Assembly (NCBI GenBank): GCA_013076295.1
Contig: RQOL01000374.1
Location: forward strand, 4,888,743 to 4,952,742
Direction of reading: 5' to 3'
Origin: Sanderia malayensis
Lineage: Eukaryota > Cnidaria > Scyphozoa > Semaeostomeae > Pelagiidae
DNA length: 64,000 nt
The notes under the pieces are model-generated. The model saw only the letters and a list, made by a program, of their open reading frames with translations, ran no database searches and was not told the DNA's origin. A program made the position numbers and the translations under genes. Positions 49,917 through 61,111 of the stretch are shown one piece after another. Numbering within the stretch: the stretch's first letter is position 1; every line of letters starts with the position of its first letter.

Positions 49917-52900
49917 TTAATCATCCCCTGGTAGAGCATTTAACATTTTGTAAATACTTAGTTTTTCAAAGCTTTCAATTTTCTTTATGACCCATTCTGC
50001 AAATTCCTCAATATCAATATTTTCAAGAATGTTACTTTTGAAGCCTGCAAATGCATGGTGGTATCTTCCATCAAGTTGCTCAAAAATCTTATGTTTTGAA
50101 AATTGCTTTGCAAGCTCATGCACATCTGCTATAACATTTTGTTTCACGTGTTTCCCTGAAGGACTGTGAATTTTCGATGCTTCGTCATGAGCTGCCATGA
50201 GTGTATCCATTGCAGTATAGGAACAACTGGCCCTTGCAATGCTCTTTGGGGTAACCTTCCCTTGAAAGCTCTTGCAGTCCTTTTTAAATGACTTCACATG
50301 ATGCTCCACAGTTCGATCATTCTCAACATTAGAATCTGCTTTTCCTTCAGAGTTATTAGTGCGATTCCAAACCAACTCATGTGCCATTGATGGTGGTAAT
50401 AGATGATACACCTGAGCAATTGTGTAAAGGCTGTAAAATGCATATTTGTGACGAGCTTCTAGCTTGAAGTAAAGCAACATAAACTTGTACAGACATATTA
50501 TCTGTTTACCGTTACCTTGCTTTCGTGCTGAGACAAAGCTCTTTGCAAATAGCCCAAGTGCTAAAGCATTCTTTGAATAATTCAGAACACCATCTTCTGT
50601 ACTACTGGGCAATGTCAATGAAGATACCTCATCATTGTGTTTCTCTGTGATGTGTTTTCTCAGGCTTTTTATTCTCTTATAGATTTTATGGCAGTGTGGG
50701 CATTTATTATATTTCTTTCCAGTTGGAACTTTTGGAAATTCAGGGAGGGCAAAATTATCAACAATGAGGTCCAAAATATTGTTACAGTTCTCTTCTTGCT
50801 CCCATGATAATGCAGATTCTGTTCTTGTTTGGGATTTGACAATTTCAAAGCATGCAATGACCAAAGCATCTGTATATGAACTTAAAAGATCATATGCTGC
50901 ATCTGGGTCATCCATCGGATCCAATGGAGCATTGACAGCATTAAGGAATATCTTTGCTTGATACAGCGTTCCAATATTGCTAGAACTATTTTTGTCAAAC
51001 ATTAGTCTCCAGATTACCTAAAAATGGTTGTAAATATATTTGTATTGTTTACAAGAATTAAAAAATTCATGAATTTCAAACCAAAAAACATGATATCATC
51101 AATTTTTAAGTTGAACATACAGTATCAAATTGAATGAAATTGAATTAAACATGCTAAATTGAATAAAATTCCAAAAGATTATGAAATTGTTTAATACACT
51201 ATTAAAGTTTGCCTTTCACACTTATGCACAAAGTCCTAAAAACAAGAAACTTACTCCCAAAAAGTTTCCAAATGTGTGGAAATCCTCAAGGCAGGGTATT
51301 AAGCCTCCAACTTTACCCCGTAAAGATGTCGAATTACTCCTATCTTCAATGCCATTTATGTGTCTTTCAACTGTTAATAAATCACCTCCACTCAAAAGAA
51401 AAACAGGATTCTCACTGTTAATTCTCGGAACAAATGTCTGCTCGTAATTCATAATGTCAATAATTTCTATAGAATCATTTTCATTTTTCTCTATTACTCC
51501 AAGTGAAACCTGCAATAAAAAATAAAATAGTATCTTTATTATCTGTTCTCTGTCCGGCTTTTTTAAGGAAATTAACAACTTTCTTAGCAATGACATGGGG
51601 AAACAAAACAAATGATCAATATTAGTGCAATATTAAAATCATATTTTTTGAAATCAGTTATTCATTTCCTCAGACCAAAAATGGACCAGAAAGGGATGGA
51701 AAATTCTTAACATTTATTTCAGGGCTCAAATCAAAGTTTTATTGAATCTTGATTTGTTAAGGATATTTTTTGTTCAATCTGAGCAATTAAATTTAGCCCT
51801 TCAACTAATCACCCGAACAGATAGTTTTCAAAGTATTTTAAATACATAATATAATAGAGCTACATAAGTATTTCACATAGCTCTATCTGCTAGCAAAGAC
51901 ACTTACTACAGATGATTTTTTTTTGGTGAATTTTGAATATTCATGAGCAATGTGGGTAGGCACATATTTTCGCATCCAGTCCAGTTCCTTTATGTATTTG
52001 ATAAGGATATTTCCAACAATATTTCTGAAATCTTGTCTCAACTTCAGATTATCATCAACAGATGGTACAAATTTCGATGGGCATAAAACCTGATCCTTTC
52101 TTCTTCCGAACTCGGATTTTGCATCTCCTTTAATTCTGTTTTGCATTGCTACGAGAATGTACAAATGCATGTCTTCTCCAGTACTCAGCCTGTTAGTTAT
52201 TCGCTTCTTTGTACGTATGTCACAGTTGTCACCAACTAGCCTGAATGATGTTGGGCATGACCTTGTTTGAAGACTGTCACATTTTTCAACACCAGTGACC
52301 ACAATATTAACTGTATCGGAATCAAGTTCCTGCACTTCAATGTTCTCAAGTCCCTTATCATGAGGCATCTGACTGTCTTTAACCTGGGATAAAATACAAA
52401 CTTTTCCATTAAAAATTTTGTTTTTGCATTAAAGTTGCACCATATGTGAGGTTATAAGGAAAATATTTGCTGAACATTTTTGCTATTTTTGCTATTTGCT
52501 ATATCATTTGTGAATCCATCAAATCAGTTTCCAAAAGTTTGATGTTTTTGATTGGCTGAAATGTTGCATGCATTTCCATCATATTCTTTTCAGACAACTT
52601 GGCTGACTTTTCCCAATATAACCTAAACTTGTTCTTGGGAATGGTAGAGAATCAGTTTAAAATAAGAATAAGAAAGGTTGAACTTTAAGGCTAACTGTTC
52701 TTTGAAGAAGAACCATGTACTGCACATACAGTATGTGTTACAATAAACTTACCAAATGTGTGTCTATCCATTCCAAAACCGGATCTTTAAAATTATGACC
52801 CATCTGAAATTGCTTGTTTAATATTTCACCATATGACAAGGTCAATGATCTGGCATTAAGCCTGGTAATTGCTGCTTTACTTACTCCACCTCTGCGAAGA

Positions 52901-54265
52901 ATCATTGAATTTAAAATTGGATGAACATTCATTTTATTACTCCAAGAATTAAGTATAATTCCTGCAGCTGTCATCAATCTTGAGGTAATGTTTTCTTTTG
53001 TCTTCAGCTTGTTTCTCTTGATCTGTTTTCCATTGCACCCAGCAGCATATAACACTTTAATAAAGAAAGGGCAGTGTTGTTTGAGATCAATTTCTTGAGC
53101 ATTGAATGAAATCTTTTCAGGCAGTTCTGACATATGGTGCAATTTGAATGTGCTATTTTGCGAGCAAAACTCTCTCACTTCATTTGTAATATTTTCACAG
53201 AATTTTTTTTGCAACTCTGAATAAATTGCTTCATTTTTCAAAATGCAATTTGCTATCCCAGAAACATTGTTAGAGACAATATTTTGGGTGAGTGGAACAA
53301 ATTCCTTAGGAACACTGGTGTGACTGGAAGTTCCATGTGATGTAAACACAACCTGCAATAAAAAAGTAAACATCTCAATATTTTATGCTTAGAATGACAA
53401 CAAAACTCTGGGAATTTAAAAAAATAATAATTAAATAGAAAGATATTGTTTGCAATGTTTTTGCAGTCAGAAATAGAGATAGAGAAATAGAGAAAATAAC
53501 ACTAAAAATAAACAATAACAGCAAACAAAATACAATCAATGAGTACTGAGTACTCCCTTGCTCTTGTGAGCATTAACATTATTTTGGTTATAGAGTTGAG
53601 GGATGATAAAACTGAATATTTGTTACCTTTGCTTTTAGCTCTTCATTCGCAGAATCGAACAAAAAAGTTGAAAGTTCAAATGCAGTTGTCGTAGTTGTAT
53701 TTGTTTGTTCATTTTCTTTATTTTTTTGCTTCAGGTCACCAAAGTCAAGCTTCTGTTTTTTAAATTTTCTCAGAAGCTTTGCGTCATTTGCCAATAATAA
53801 TCCTTTGTTAATTTCACTATTAGGCTTGGCTGGTGATTTTTCTAAATACCTCTTCACTTGTTTTTTAGCATTCTTTCTTCTTCCAGTCTCAAAATGGCAC
53901 ACACGCTTGCGTTTTTCTTCATTCGCCCTTTTCACCGTTCTAAAACAATTCTTGCAAATAATTCTATAATCAGTAGCATCAAGCTTCAATTGCAAATAAG
54001 ACTCTAGAATTTCTCCAGCATTTGTTAATTTGGTAACATTTTCTAACTTGAACTGACCATCGTCGGCACTGTGCTCATCCCACAGACGAATTTTCATATC
54101 AGCTGGGTTTTTATATTTTCCTACAACATTTTCACAGCAAAGAATGCATATATCTCTTCCTTCGGGAGATAATCTATATAATACTTTCCACGAAGTCTTC
54201 TTATCCGGTGTCGTTTGTTTCTCACTCTGGTCACTTCTTTCACATCCACCACTCGTCTCCGCCAT
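49917..54265 (-). CDS. DUF6589-family protein, proposed transposase
   Basis: Five exons, 54265-53627, 53352-52753, 52383-51907, 51509-51255 and 51017-49917, all joined in phase 0, give 1,023 aa with no break. N-terminus: a four-cysteine module (CILC at 40-43, CKNC at 104-107), spaced like ZAD-type protein-interaction zinc modules, then a basic segment. The DUF6589-like core has FRLVGDNCDIRTKKR (Asp 465, 468), PVFLLSGGDLLTVERH (Asp 615) and later EARHKYAFYSLYTIAQ and RTVEHHVKSFKKD (Glu near 895). A C2H2 finger, CPHCHKIYKRIKSLRKHITE, sits at about 763-784. Family name is from motif recall (GDN, GGD-LT-ER, ARHKYA). The spaced acidic residues suggest an RNase H-like nuclease; that is my inference. 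The start is just inside the right TIR; a second in-frame ATG lies at 54325. Confidence 0.82.
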
Positions 54266-54357
54266 TTTTGTGTTTACAAATTGACAAACATAACAACATA
54301 ACAACTGTTTAGTTTTAACACACATCCCCCGTGCAACAACATATGGTCCAGCCGCTG

Positions 54358-54493
54358 GAGTCTCGTTTTGAAGTTACCAACCCTACAAGTCTCGCTCTCT
54401 CTCCTCTCTCCTTTCCTTTTTTTCTCGTATTTTTTTTCGTTATATTTTTTTTCGTTCTCATGAATTTTTAGAGCGAGACTTGTGGCAAGTCCA
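54358..54493. repeat. Right TIR of the RecQ/DUF6589 element
   Basis: Complement of the left TIR, ending GGCAAGTCCA at 54493 and followed by TSD copy AGCATATTT. The ATG of the DUF6589 gene is about 90 bp inside, so this TIR probably holds its promoter. Confidence 0.93.
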
Positions 54494-54502
54494 AGCATAT
54501 TT

Positions 54503-55588
54503 TGGCTGCTGTCCTTGCAATGGGCAAAGGCGGGCTAAATGGAAAAGGCAGGCGGTTAATGCATACTATTGAGGCTATAATAAAAAGTTGGGAACTTTTC
54601 AACAATTGTACTAATGTGTAACAGAACAATAAGGAAAAGAAGTAGGAACAGAACTTTGAAAATACCTGTCCTGTGATATGCACTGCCATGTATTGTTATC
54701 ACGGATGGCCCCCTGCCCGGAAGTTGCGGTATATTTGCTGTCCAGGATGCCATTGCCATGGTAGCATTGTATTGGCGGAATTTGGAAAGAAAATCTTTCG
54801 ATTCTCTTCGCGTGTCTTCTGTATCGACAAGGAAGAGAGACATTATTGTTGCATGTGGAGGCTGTATTTGGGGTAGTGTAACAGCTCCATCGCAACAGCA
54901 CTTTGCGTACTTGTTTCTGGTATTCAATTCTTCCTTGAAATACTTCGCACCACAATGTTGACAGGTGTTGTTCATCGGTGCCATGTGGTGCAGAATAGTG
55001 TTCTCTGCTGGACGATTGACAGGCTGTTCTTGTTGGGGTGGCAGTAGTGGTACAACCGGTGCTGGTGGCTGCTCCTCTGCTGCTGGTTGAACTGGCCTCT
55101 GCTGCAGGTGTGGCAACTGTGGCCTTGGTTGCAGGGGATGCATGTGTTGTGCATATGTTTTGAATTCGTTGCTGTAATTGCACGTGCTGCGGCAATTGCT
55201 GTGCGAATTGCAATGGATGCATCTGTTGTTGCATGAGTTGGTAGGGATGCATCGGGTAGGCCTGTTGCAACGGTTGCGGGAAGAACTGGAAGGGCTGTCG
55301 CGGCATCCATCTTGGATCAGCTTGCGTTCCTTCCCCTCCTGCTGCGTTGGGTGTGGGCAGTAACTGAACGGCATTCACTCGAGCCACTCTTTGTTGGGGT
55401 TGCTGCATGTGAACTGCCGGTTGCTGAGCCTGGCCGTGCTGGAGTTGCAATTGTAGCAATTCGTTGACGGGAACAGTATCTGGTTGTTCTGTTTCACGTG
55501 CTTGTACGGCCTCAGTTTGTCACTGTCGGCGAACCCTTGCATAGGCCTTCTGTTGTTGGCGCCGTCGATTGACATTCGCTCGTGGCAT
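54503..55588 (-). pseudogene. Helitron 2, N-terminal exon (separated by the transposon)
   Basis: ATG near 55588 reads MPRANVNRRRQQQKAYARV, then a stop and frameshifts through a Q/P-rich low-complexity region (to about 55050). The well-preserved end reads NTCQHCGAKYFKEELNTRNK, QPPHATIMSLF and NATMAMASWTANI, and stops at donor CAG/GTATTT (54666/54665), like the matching exon of Helitron 1. The next exon begins near 54528 (AAG-GACAG/CAGCC) and is cut at once by the 7-kb element. The C-x2-C/C-C pattern suggests a zinc-binding module, which is usual at the start of animal Helitron proteins. Confidence 0.8.
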
Positions 55589-56527
55589 TGCTACGGGGAT
55601 AGAAAGGAAAAAGATATCTATTCATAAATACAATAAATAAATATAATCAAAATAGAAGTATAAAAATAAATCCGGCAGCAAGAAATGTATATGGAAAGAA
55701 TAAAGAATGACGCATCACGAAATATAAGAAACAACAGTGATAAAATAAAATATAAATATAAATAGGAGAAACTCTTTGAAATGTACCATAATTGGCTGGA
55801 AAGAAAGAGAAATCGTTGGAACGCACGTACCTGTAGTAATAACAATACAGAGTTCCAGTCTTTAATCAACAATACCGAGTTCCAGTCTTTCATCAATAAA
55901 AGCCTGGTTTCTGGTTTCACGAAAAATTGCATAGTCGATTCGGAAATCGAAATTACACAATATGGCAAAGCGAACGAAGCAGAACATTACAGAAGGAAAG
56001 ATTTAACTCCCTCGTCAATCAAAAGACAAAGGGCGCAAAGGAATAAGTGCGAAACGTAACAGGGTTTCATTATTTCGAAAAGGCTTGCCAACGCAAAACA
56101 ACGCACGATCGATCTTTACAGAAACATAACATCATCCAGACGCCGTAATGGTCAGGGGGTCGCTGAGCACAACACGTTTTGTTCGATTCAAAAGCTTCAG
56201 TACGCGTCAAAGCTTTGGACACGTCCCCCGGCACGCAAATCAAAAGGCGAAAGAATAGCACGCACTCCATCCTCTCACACGAAAGAGAAAGGCCTCATTA
56301 CGGAAAACAAAGGGCGAAATATTTTCGAAGCAGAAAATGGGAAATATCTCTAAAACGATAAGGAATTTCAAAAAATAAAATAATTTCTAGGCTTGTCCAG
56401 TGGAAGGCGAAGACATCAAGGTGGTTTCGAAAAAGATTAAGCGAAGCAGAAAAACGGTAGAGGGGAGACAACATTGGAGCACTTTCGCCTTTGAGCGCAA
56501 CACCTTTACCGCTCCAATTTTAGTATT
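55589..56527. other. Intergenic, nothing recognised
   Basis: Should include the 5' end of Helitron 2. AT-rich at 55600-55780; a short direct repeat (CGAGTTCCAGTCTTTCATCAA-like, about 55849-55895) is present. ORFs lack motifs. Confidence 0.45.
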
Positions 56528-56790
56528 ATAGTGATATTGTAATTGTCATTCAATTGAAGGTGAGTTAAGAGGGTATCGGTTGTTTGAATTTGCCTCTACA
56601 GTTCTTTTGATGTAACAATAATATATACTTTGCATGTATTAATATGACACAGTTTTATTTTCTGCAGATAATGAATAATAAGTATCTTTCTTACAATGAA
56701 GAGGAGAGACTAAAGGCAGGAAGATAATGCAGAACTGAATACATGAACTTACGGTAGCAGTAGTCACAAATATCTATTTCAAGTGAACCT
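56528..56790. repeat. Second copy of the 32815-33062 segment
   Basis: About 80% alike by eye over 250 bp, same orientation. Here the minus-strand exon it overlaps is longer and continues into the gene fragment at 56753-57667. Confidence 0.75.
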
Positions 56791-57667
56791 GTGTCTTCTG
56801 TATCTTTGTACCATCTATTTCTGATGGCATCACTGATATCTTGGTTTTCACAATCAGCCAACAGTGTCTCTAAGTCATTCACAGCGTTGTGATTAATCCA
56901 TTCTACCACACTTTCCATTTCTGAATTCTGACTTTCATCCAGCTCAACATTAAATTCCTGCAGCTTCTCTTCATAAATTCTCAACTTTCTGCGCTGCTCT
57001 GCTCATTTCCATGATTTTGCAAGGATTCTTCGTCGCTTGCTTATCGGTGTCAATTTTGTAATTGCAAAGTTTGATGATGCCTTCAAACGGTTTCTCATAT
57101 GCAACCCAGTTGACTCCTGTTCATTTCTAACTTTAATAATTCTCCTCACATATCTAGAGAAAGACTTGCATTAAACTCCGAAAGAAAGACTCCGCAAGTA
57201 GCCCCATGTTCTTTCTGCCCTTTACTTATATTTTGACCTGCTTTAAACCAGCGTAAACATTTCTTGCTGGCTATTCTTTGGAACGGGTACTTTAACTCTT
57301 CTTTATTCTTTAATTCTACGTGGACACTTCTTGCTCTTTCTTCAAATTCAGAACAGCGTAATCCAACACAACAAAAGTACTAAGGTTGAAATAAATCTAA
57401 TAAATTCTTGATGGCTTCATCGTTGACCATATTATTCTCTCCTAAAAGTTCAATGGAGCAATGGACCTTATGCAAAACTTGAAAAGTTGCAGTGCCATTC
57501 TCATCTATAACAGCTCTAGCTGAACGCAGTGGTCCTCCACTACTCACATCAAAAATGTCTGTGAATCTTCGTCTCAGTTCCAAAAATATTCTACTGTTCT
57601 TCTCCAGCTGCTCTTCCAATGATGGCCGCTTCAAGACAAATGCACCTTTCGGTGAAGGAAAAACTGC
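56753..57667 (-). pseudogene. Decayed gene fragment of unknown family
   Basis: First exon starts after GAAAG at 57667 (AVFPSPKGAFVLKRPS) and reads LEEQLEKNSRIFLELRRRF and TATFQVLHKVHCSIELL. After an apparent acceptor at about 57380, the track reads RIASKKCLRWFKAGQNISKG, EHGATCGVFLSEFNASLS, shifts frame near 57150, reads YVRRIIKVRNEQESTGLHM and SNFAITKLTPISKRRR, meets TGA near 57003, then goes on as LRIYEEKLQEFNVELDE, NRWYKDTEDTGSLEIDIC and ends at donor TACC/GTAAGT (56753). I do not recognise the family; the style is that of a multicopy invertebrate protein. A partial copy of its last exon lies at about 33040-33062. Confidence 0.5.
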
Positions 57668-57886
57668 CTTTCAAAGAGAAATTAAATCGGGAATTTTTAG
57701 TTAGACTATCTTAGTTCTCTTATTTTAGCTTGGCTATACCTAACCCACTTGATGTCAAACCAAAAGACTGTGTGGATGCATTTCTGTACTTAAAGGAAAA
57801 ATTTAACTTCATTCAACTTAACTTCATTTAATTATATATAAACCAGGTACACCATAAAAAAGTAGACGATTTTACAGGAGTTGTTT

Positions 57887-58899
57887 CTCAAAACATATAC
57901 CCAGGTCTGAAAAGCAAAATTTAAATTTTGGGTACCTTTAATCTTTAAAGTCTACGTAACCAAAATCAGTATCACGGTGATTTTCAAGATTTCTGATCAG
58001 TTTGAAAAAAAAGATCAATCAGTCTATTCTTGTCCATCTTTTGAACATTAACCATGCAACCATTTTACAGTTCCTTGGAGCTTGTAGGTTGAAACAAATT
58101 ACTTGTTGACCGAATTTTTAGGTGGCAATATCAAAACACAGACAAGAGAAAGACCAAAGGAAGGCTTTCTCCTCAAGCTGAGCTAAAGTTAGTTGTGAAA
58201 ATCAACGTGATACTGATTTCAGTTTTTTGTAACCTAAACTTTATCAAGGAGTACCGTATTTCCTCTATTAAGCGCCCACCCTCTATTAACCGCCCCCCTC
58301 CAATACTCGCCCACCCTAAAATCAAAAAGTGTGAAATAAGCGCCCCCCTCTATTAACCGCCCAGGGCGGTTAATAGAATTCTTACATTTTCACTGTTTGG
58401 TTCAAATAATAGCGTAGAAACATGTGAATAGACATCAATTCCCTTCTTTTATCAATGGCAACATAAGCAAGTAGTTTAAGACCAAAGTTAGTCATTATAT
58501 TTTAAAGAAAATGTCCATCTTTAATGTTTGTCATTTCAATGTCCATGTGTGCGGCTTTACCATGCTGTCGCTTCTTCATTTCTTCTAAAAAAATGCTAAC
58601 ATAGCATTTTTTTAACGTATGTCAATAAATAACAATCATAGCTTTGTTATTATTGATTATTGTTATATACTATTATTGTTAATATAAGATTATTGTTTTG
58701 TTTTTGAAGATGTTCGATTTTAAAATTTTAGGACTATGAAATAACCGCCCCCCTCTAATAAGCGCCCCCTTCTAATAAGTGCCCACCCAATTTTGCGAAA
58801 TATTTAATAGGTGCCCGGGCGCTTAATAGAGGAAATACGGTAATCGGAATGTACCCCAAAATCTAAGTTTGCCTAAGAGACGTTGCTTTGAGAAATTGG
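57887..58899. mobile_element. MITE with long imperfect TIRs (outer of a nested pair)
   Basis: Left arm TTTCTCAAAACATA ... AAATTTTGGGTACCTTTAAT ... GTAACC-AAAATCAGTATCACGGTGATTTTCA (about 57887-57985) is matched in inverse by TGAAAATCAACGTGATACTG ... TAACC ... (58190-58245) and, beyond a second element, by GTACCCCAAAATCTAAGTTT ... TTTGAGAAA (58850-58899). The exact ends and target duplication are uncertain. No coding sequence. Confidence 0.7.
58254..58840. mobile_element. 587-bp MITE with CCGTATTTCCTCTATTAAGC TIR
   Basis: The ends are perfect inverted repeats of about 24 bp, CCGTATTTCCTCTATTAAGC plus GCCC, flanked by TA on both sides (58252-58253, 58841-58842). Next to the ends are degenerate repeats of CTATTAACCGCCC/CTAATAAGCGCCC, and one inner palindrome (CCGCCCAGGGCGG, about 58358-58370). 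The TA duplication fits Tc1/mariner-like or ISL2EU-like mobilisation. It is inserted in the right arm of the outer MITE. Confidence 0.88.
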
Positions 58900-59737
58900 G
58901 TTTACAGATTGTGTGCTATAGATTTTGAGAAAATAACATTGCAAACGTGTCTGCTTTTTTCTTGTGCACCCAATATAAATTGTTTAAGATGTTTAAATGT
59001 CTGAAAAATTTAATTTCTTACCATAATAATTCGAAGAAGCCCTGCAAAACTCTATGCTTCGAAGGGAGCTTATACTAGAGGGGGCTTATTCAAAAAACTG
59101 AAATAAATTGACGACAAAAACTTTTTCAATAATTGTTTTCTGATCCTAATCTTGACACTTGACACTACACTAAACTTAAAATTTAAGAACGGGCCATAAA
59201 TTTTTGTATTGAATTGTTAAAGTATTTACATTTATGGTCCATTCTTAAATTTTAAGTTCAGGCAGGGGCAATTCCTAGGATTTTGGAGGGGGGTTTCCTT
59301 AAAAAATGTTGCCTACAAAGGCTTTAGTAGCGTGCCGGAGGCATGCACGCAACAACTCCATCATTGCCTTGAAAAGCTGGAGGACTGACTTAGGATCCTG
59401 CTTATGCTATTCAAACCATGCAAAAATCGAGACAGTGACATATTTTCTATACATATTCCACAAAACAATATATATCATATTATCATGGGAAAGGGGGGTT
59501 TCCAGAAAATCAGGCCCTGTTAGGGTAGTGTTAAGGTTGGGATGAGAAAACCATTATTGTGCAACATCGACGATGCTGTAACGCACTAGAGTATAATCTA
59601 CTAGAGCATGATTCAAAAATTCATGTTAAAAGGGGTTTATTCAAGAGAAAGGGCCCAATCGAATTATTGTGGTTGATTTTTGTGATAAAAATGGAACACA
59701 ACATGTAATAAATATTGTTGCTGGGTGTTTATTGTTC
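58900..59737. other. Intergenic with a small hairpin
   Basis: Apart from the inverted repeat at 59174-59257 there is no recognised feature. Short plus-strand ORF at 59306-59545 has no motif. Confidence 0.5.
59174..59257. repeat. Imperfect inverted repeat (hairpin), 27-bp arms
   Basis: ACTTAAAATTTAAGAACGGG CCATAAA at 59174-59200 is complementary to 59231-59257 with about two mismatches, around a 30-base loop. It could be a very short MITE or a solo stem-loop; no flanking duplication is clear. Confidence 0.75.
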
Positions 59738-61111
59738 TCACTGGTTCACAACAGGTTGTATTTGAGATTTAGGGAATGGTTGCAAGCCAACAGCAGTACA
59801 AAATTTATTGCAATGATGGTTTCTCTTCAATACTTCTATTGCCTGGAAGGTAAGATTACCTGCACCAAACAGAAATTCCTCGTTTGAAATTAAATTTGCA
59901 GAGGCTATCTCCGGGTCAAACAATGTATAATTGCTCCCCTGGAGATCTAACAGCATAAGCTGCTGGGAAGATTTCTCATATGAGAAATGAGCTAAACATT
60001 TCGCTTTCTGGCATATTTCGCTGCTGCTCATTCCTTCACAGACCATTCCATTGTTGTTGACATATTTGCTGAAGTCGCCATCAATGAATTTTTCAAGGAC
60101 AATGTATTCTTGATTCTCTAATAGCTTCCCCATGAAGATATCAGTATAGACAAAAGGTTTCCCTAGGATTCCCTAGAACTCTTTCTTGCAAACATCATTC
60201 ACTCTTGTCTAAGGGCTTTCTGCGATATTTTTTGCCAGGCATTGCATTTGTACTGTTTTCTTTGTATGTTCCTCCACTGTTTGTTTTAAGTCCTGAATGC
60301 AGTCTAAGGTACTTGATAACCATTTCTTTACCACCCACTGTGACTCGGTGTATCCTTCAGTCGTACGTTTAGCTTTATAAACATTCCTGAAGCCTCCTTG
60401 GGCAAATGGCTTTTCGTCAATTATTAATTCAACTTTTTCTGGTACAGAACACCACGCCATGTTTTCCAAAGTAAATTTTAATATCTCGGCAACAACTGAT
60501 TTCTTTTGAACAACTCTACCCAGGTCCAGCATTTGGGTCACTGAAAGGCTCTTGGGAAAAATATTTGCAACAACAGGAGGATCCACTCTGGGTCGACTAT
60601 CCTGAATCTTTGCTTGGCCTACACTTAAGGCATGGTCTGACATTTCATATCTCCTCTTTAGTGCTTTTGGTTGGATACTAGGTATGCTAGCTGAATCTTC
60701 TTCACTACTATCTGAGCTAAGGCTCTTGGCGCTATACATGCCGGTACCCATTCCAACAAATCGTACATGAATAAGCTTCACATTCGGTATTTGATCCAAT
60801 GTCTGGCACGATGTTCCTTGCTCACCTACCAGAACATCACATTGAACTTTCTTTTTTAGCTGGGAATAGAAGTGTTCATTGCAGGCTTTCTTTATCAAAT
60901 CCATCGTCAGATCACCATGTGGGTAAGGGACAAACTCAAGTCGGCCTATGTGACTAAATTTTTGGGCTCTCCTAGAGACATCTGAGCTCAGACGCTGTAC
61001 TGTAAGTTTGTTGACAGTGTGAGGCTTTTCATTCTTTATTTTCCTTTTATTGACGTCTCTCTTTGCTTTCACTTTTTGTTCAAAACCTTTCCATTTCTCC
61101 TCGAAAGCCAT
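59738..61111 (-). pseudogene. Alpha-type protein kinase, interrupted
   Basis: ATG at 61111 (MAFEEKWKGFEQKVKAKRD). The N-terminal ~180 residues have FVPYPHGDLTMDLIKKAC and KLIHVRFVGMGTGMY and a Ser/Asp-rich stretch. The alpha-kinase domain (eEF2-kinase/ChaK family, atypical Ser/Thr kinases) starts with KPFAQGGFRNVYKAKR and WVVKKWL (catalytic Lys), then resumes as FVYTDIFMGKLL and EYIVLEKFIDGDFSKYVNN, ending with LAHFSYEKSSQQLMLLDLQG, YTLFDPEIAS and HHCNKFC, which fit the metal-binding and zinc core. Two TAG codons (about 60215 and 60175) in the same frame interrupt it between AKNIAESP and GKPFVYT. A 10-bp tandem duplication, TAGGGAATCC-TAGGGAAACC, lies at the second. A small missed intron is possible but I see no good donor. 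Alpha-kinases are expanded in some marine invertebrates. Confidence 0.78.

Larger units (their letters stand above)
47445..54493. mobile_element. 7,049-bp transposon with RecQ helicase and DUF6589 protein
   Basis: Long inverted repeats (47445-47584 and 54358-54493) start TGGACTTGCCACAAGTCTCG at each outer end. A perfect 9-bp duplication, AGCATATTT, flanks it at 47436-47444 and 54494-54502. Taking out the element and one duplication joins the Helitron 2 codons as AAKYAELYIM, matching SRKYAELYIM of Helitron 1; this independently proves the insertion. Inside are just two genes, transcribed inward from the TIRs and converging at 49903/49917: a RecQ-type helicase (+) and a DUF6589-family protein (-). 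I know of no classified superfamily with this pair; the 9-bp duplication is Mutator-like, but there is no MULE transposase. Confidence 0.95.

Noticed and set aside
47445..54493. Reading the 7-kb insert as a host RecQ gene with a host zinc-finger neighbour
   Set aside because: TIRs, TSD and exact restoration of the Helitron frame show both genes moved as one element.
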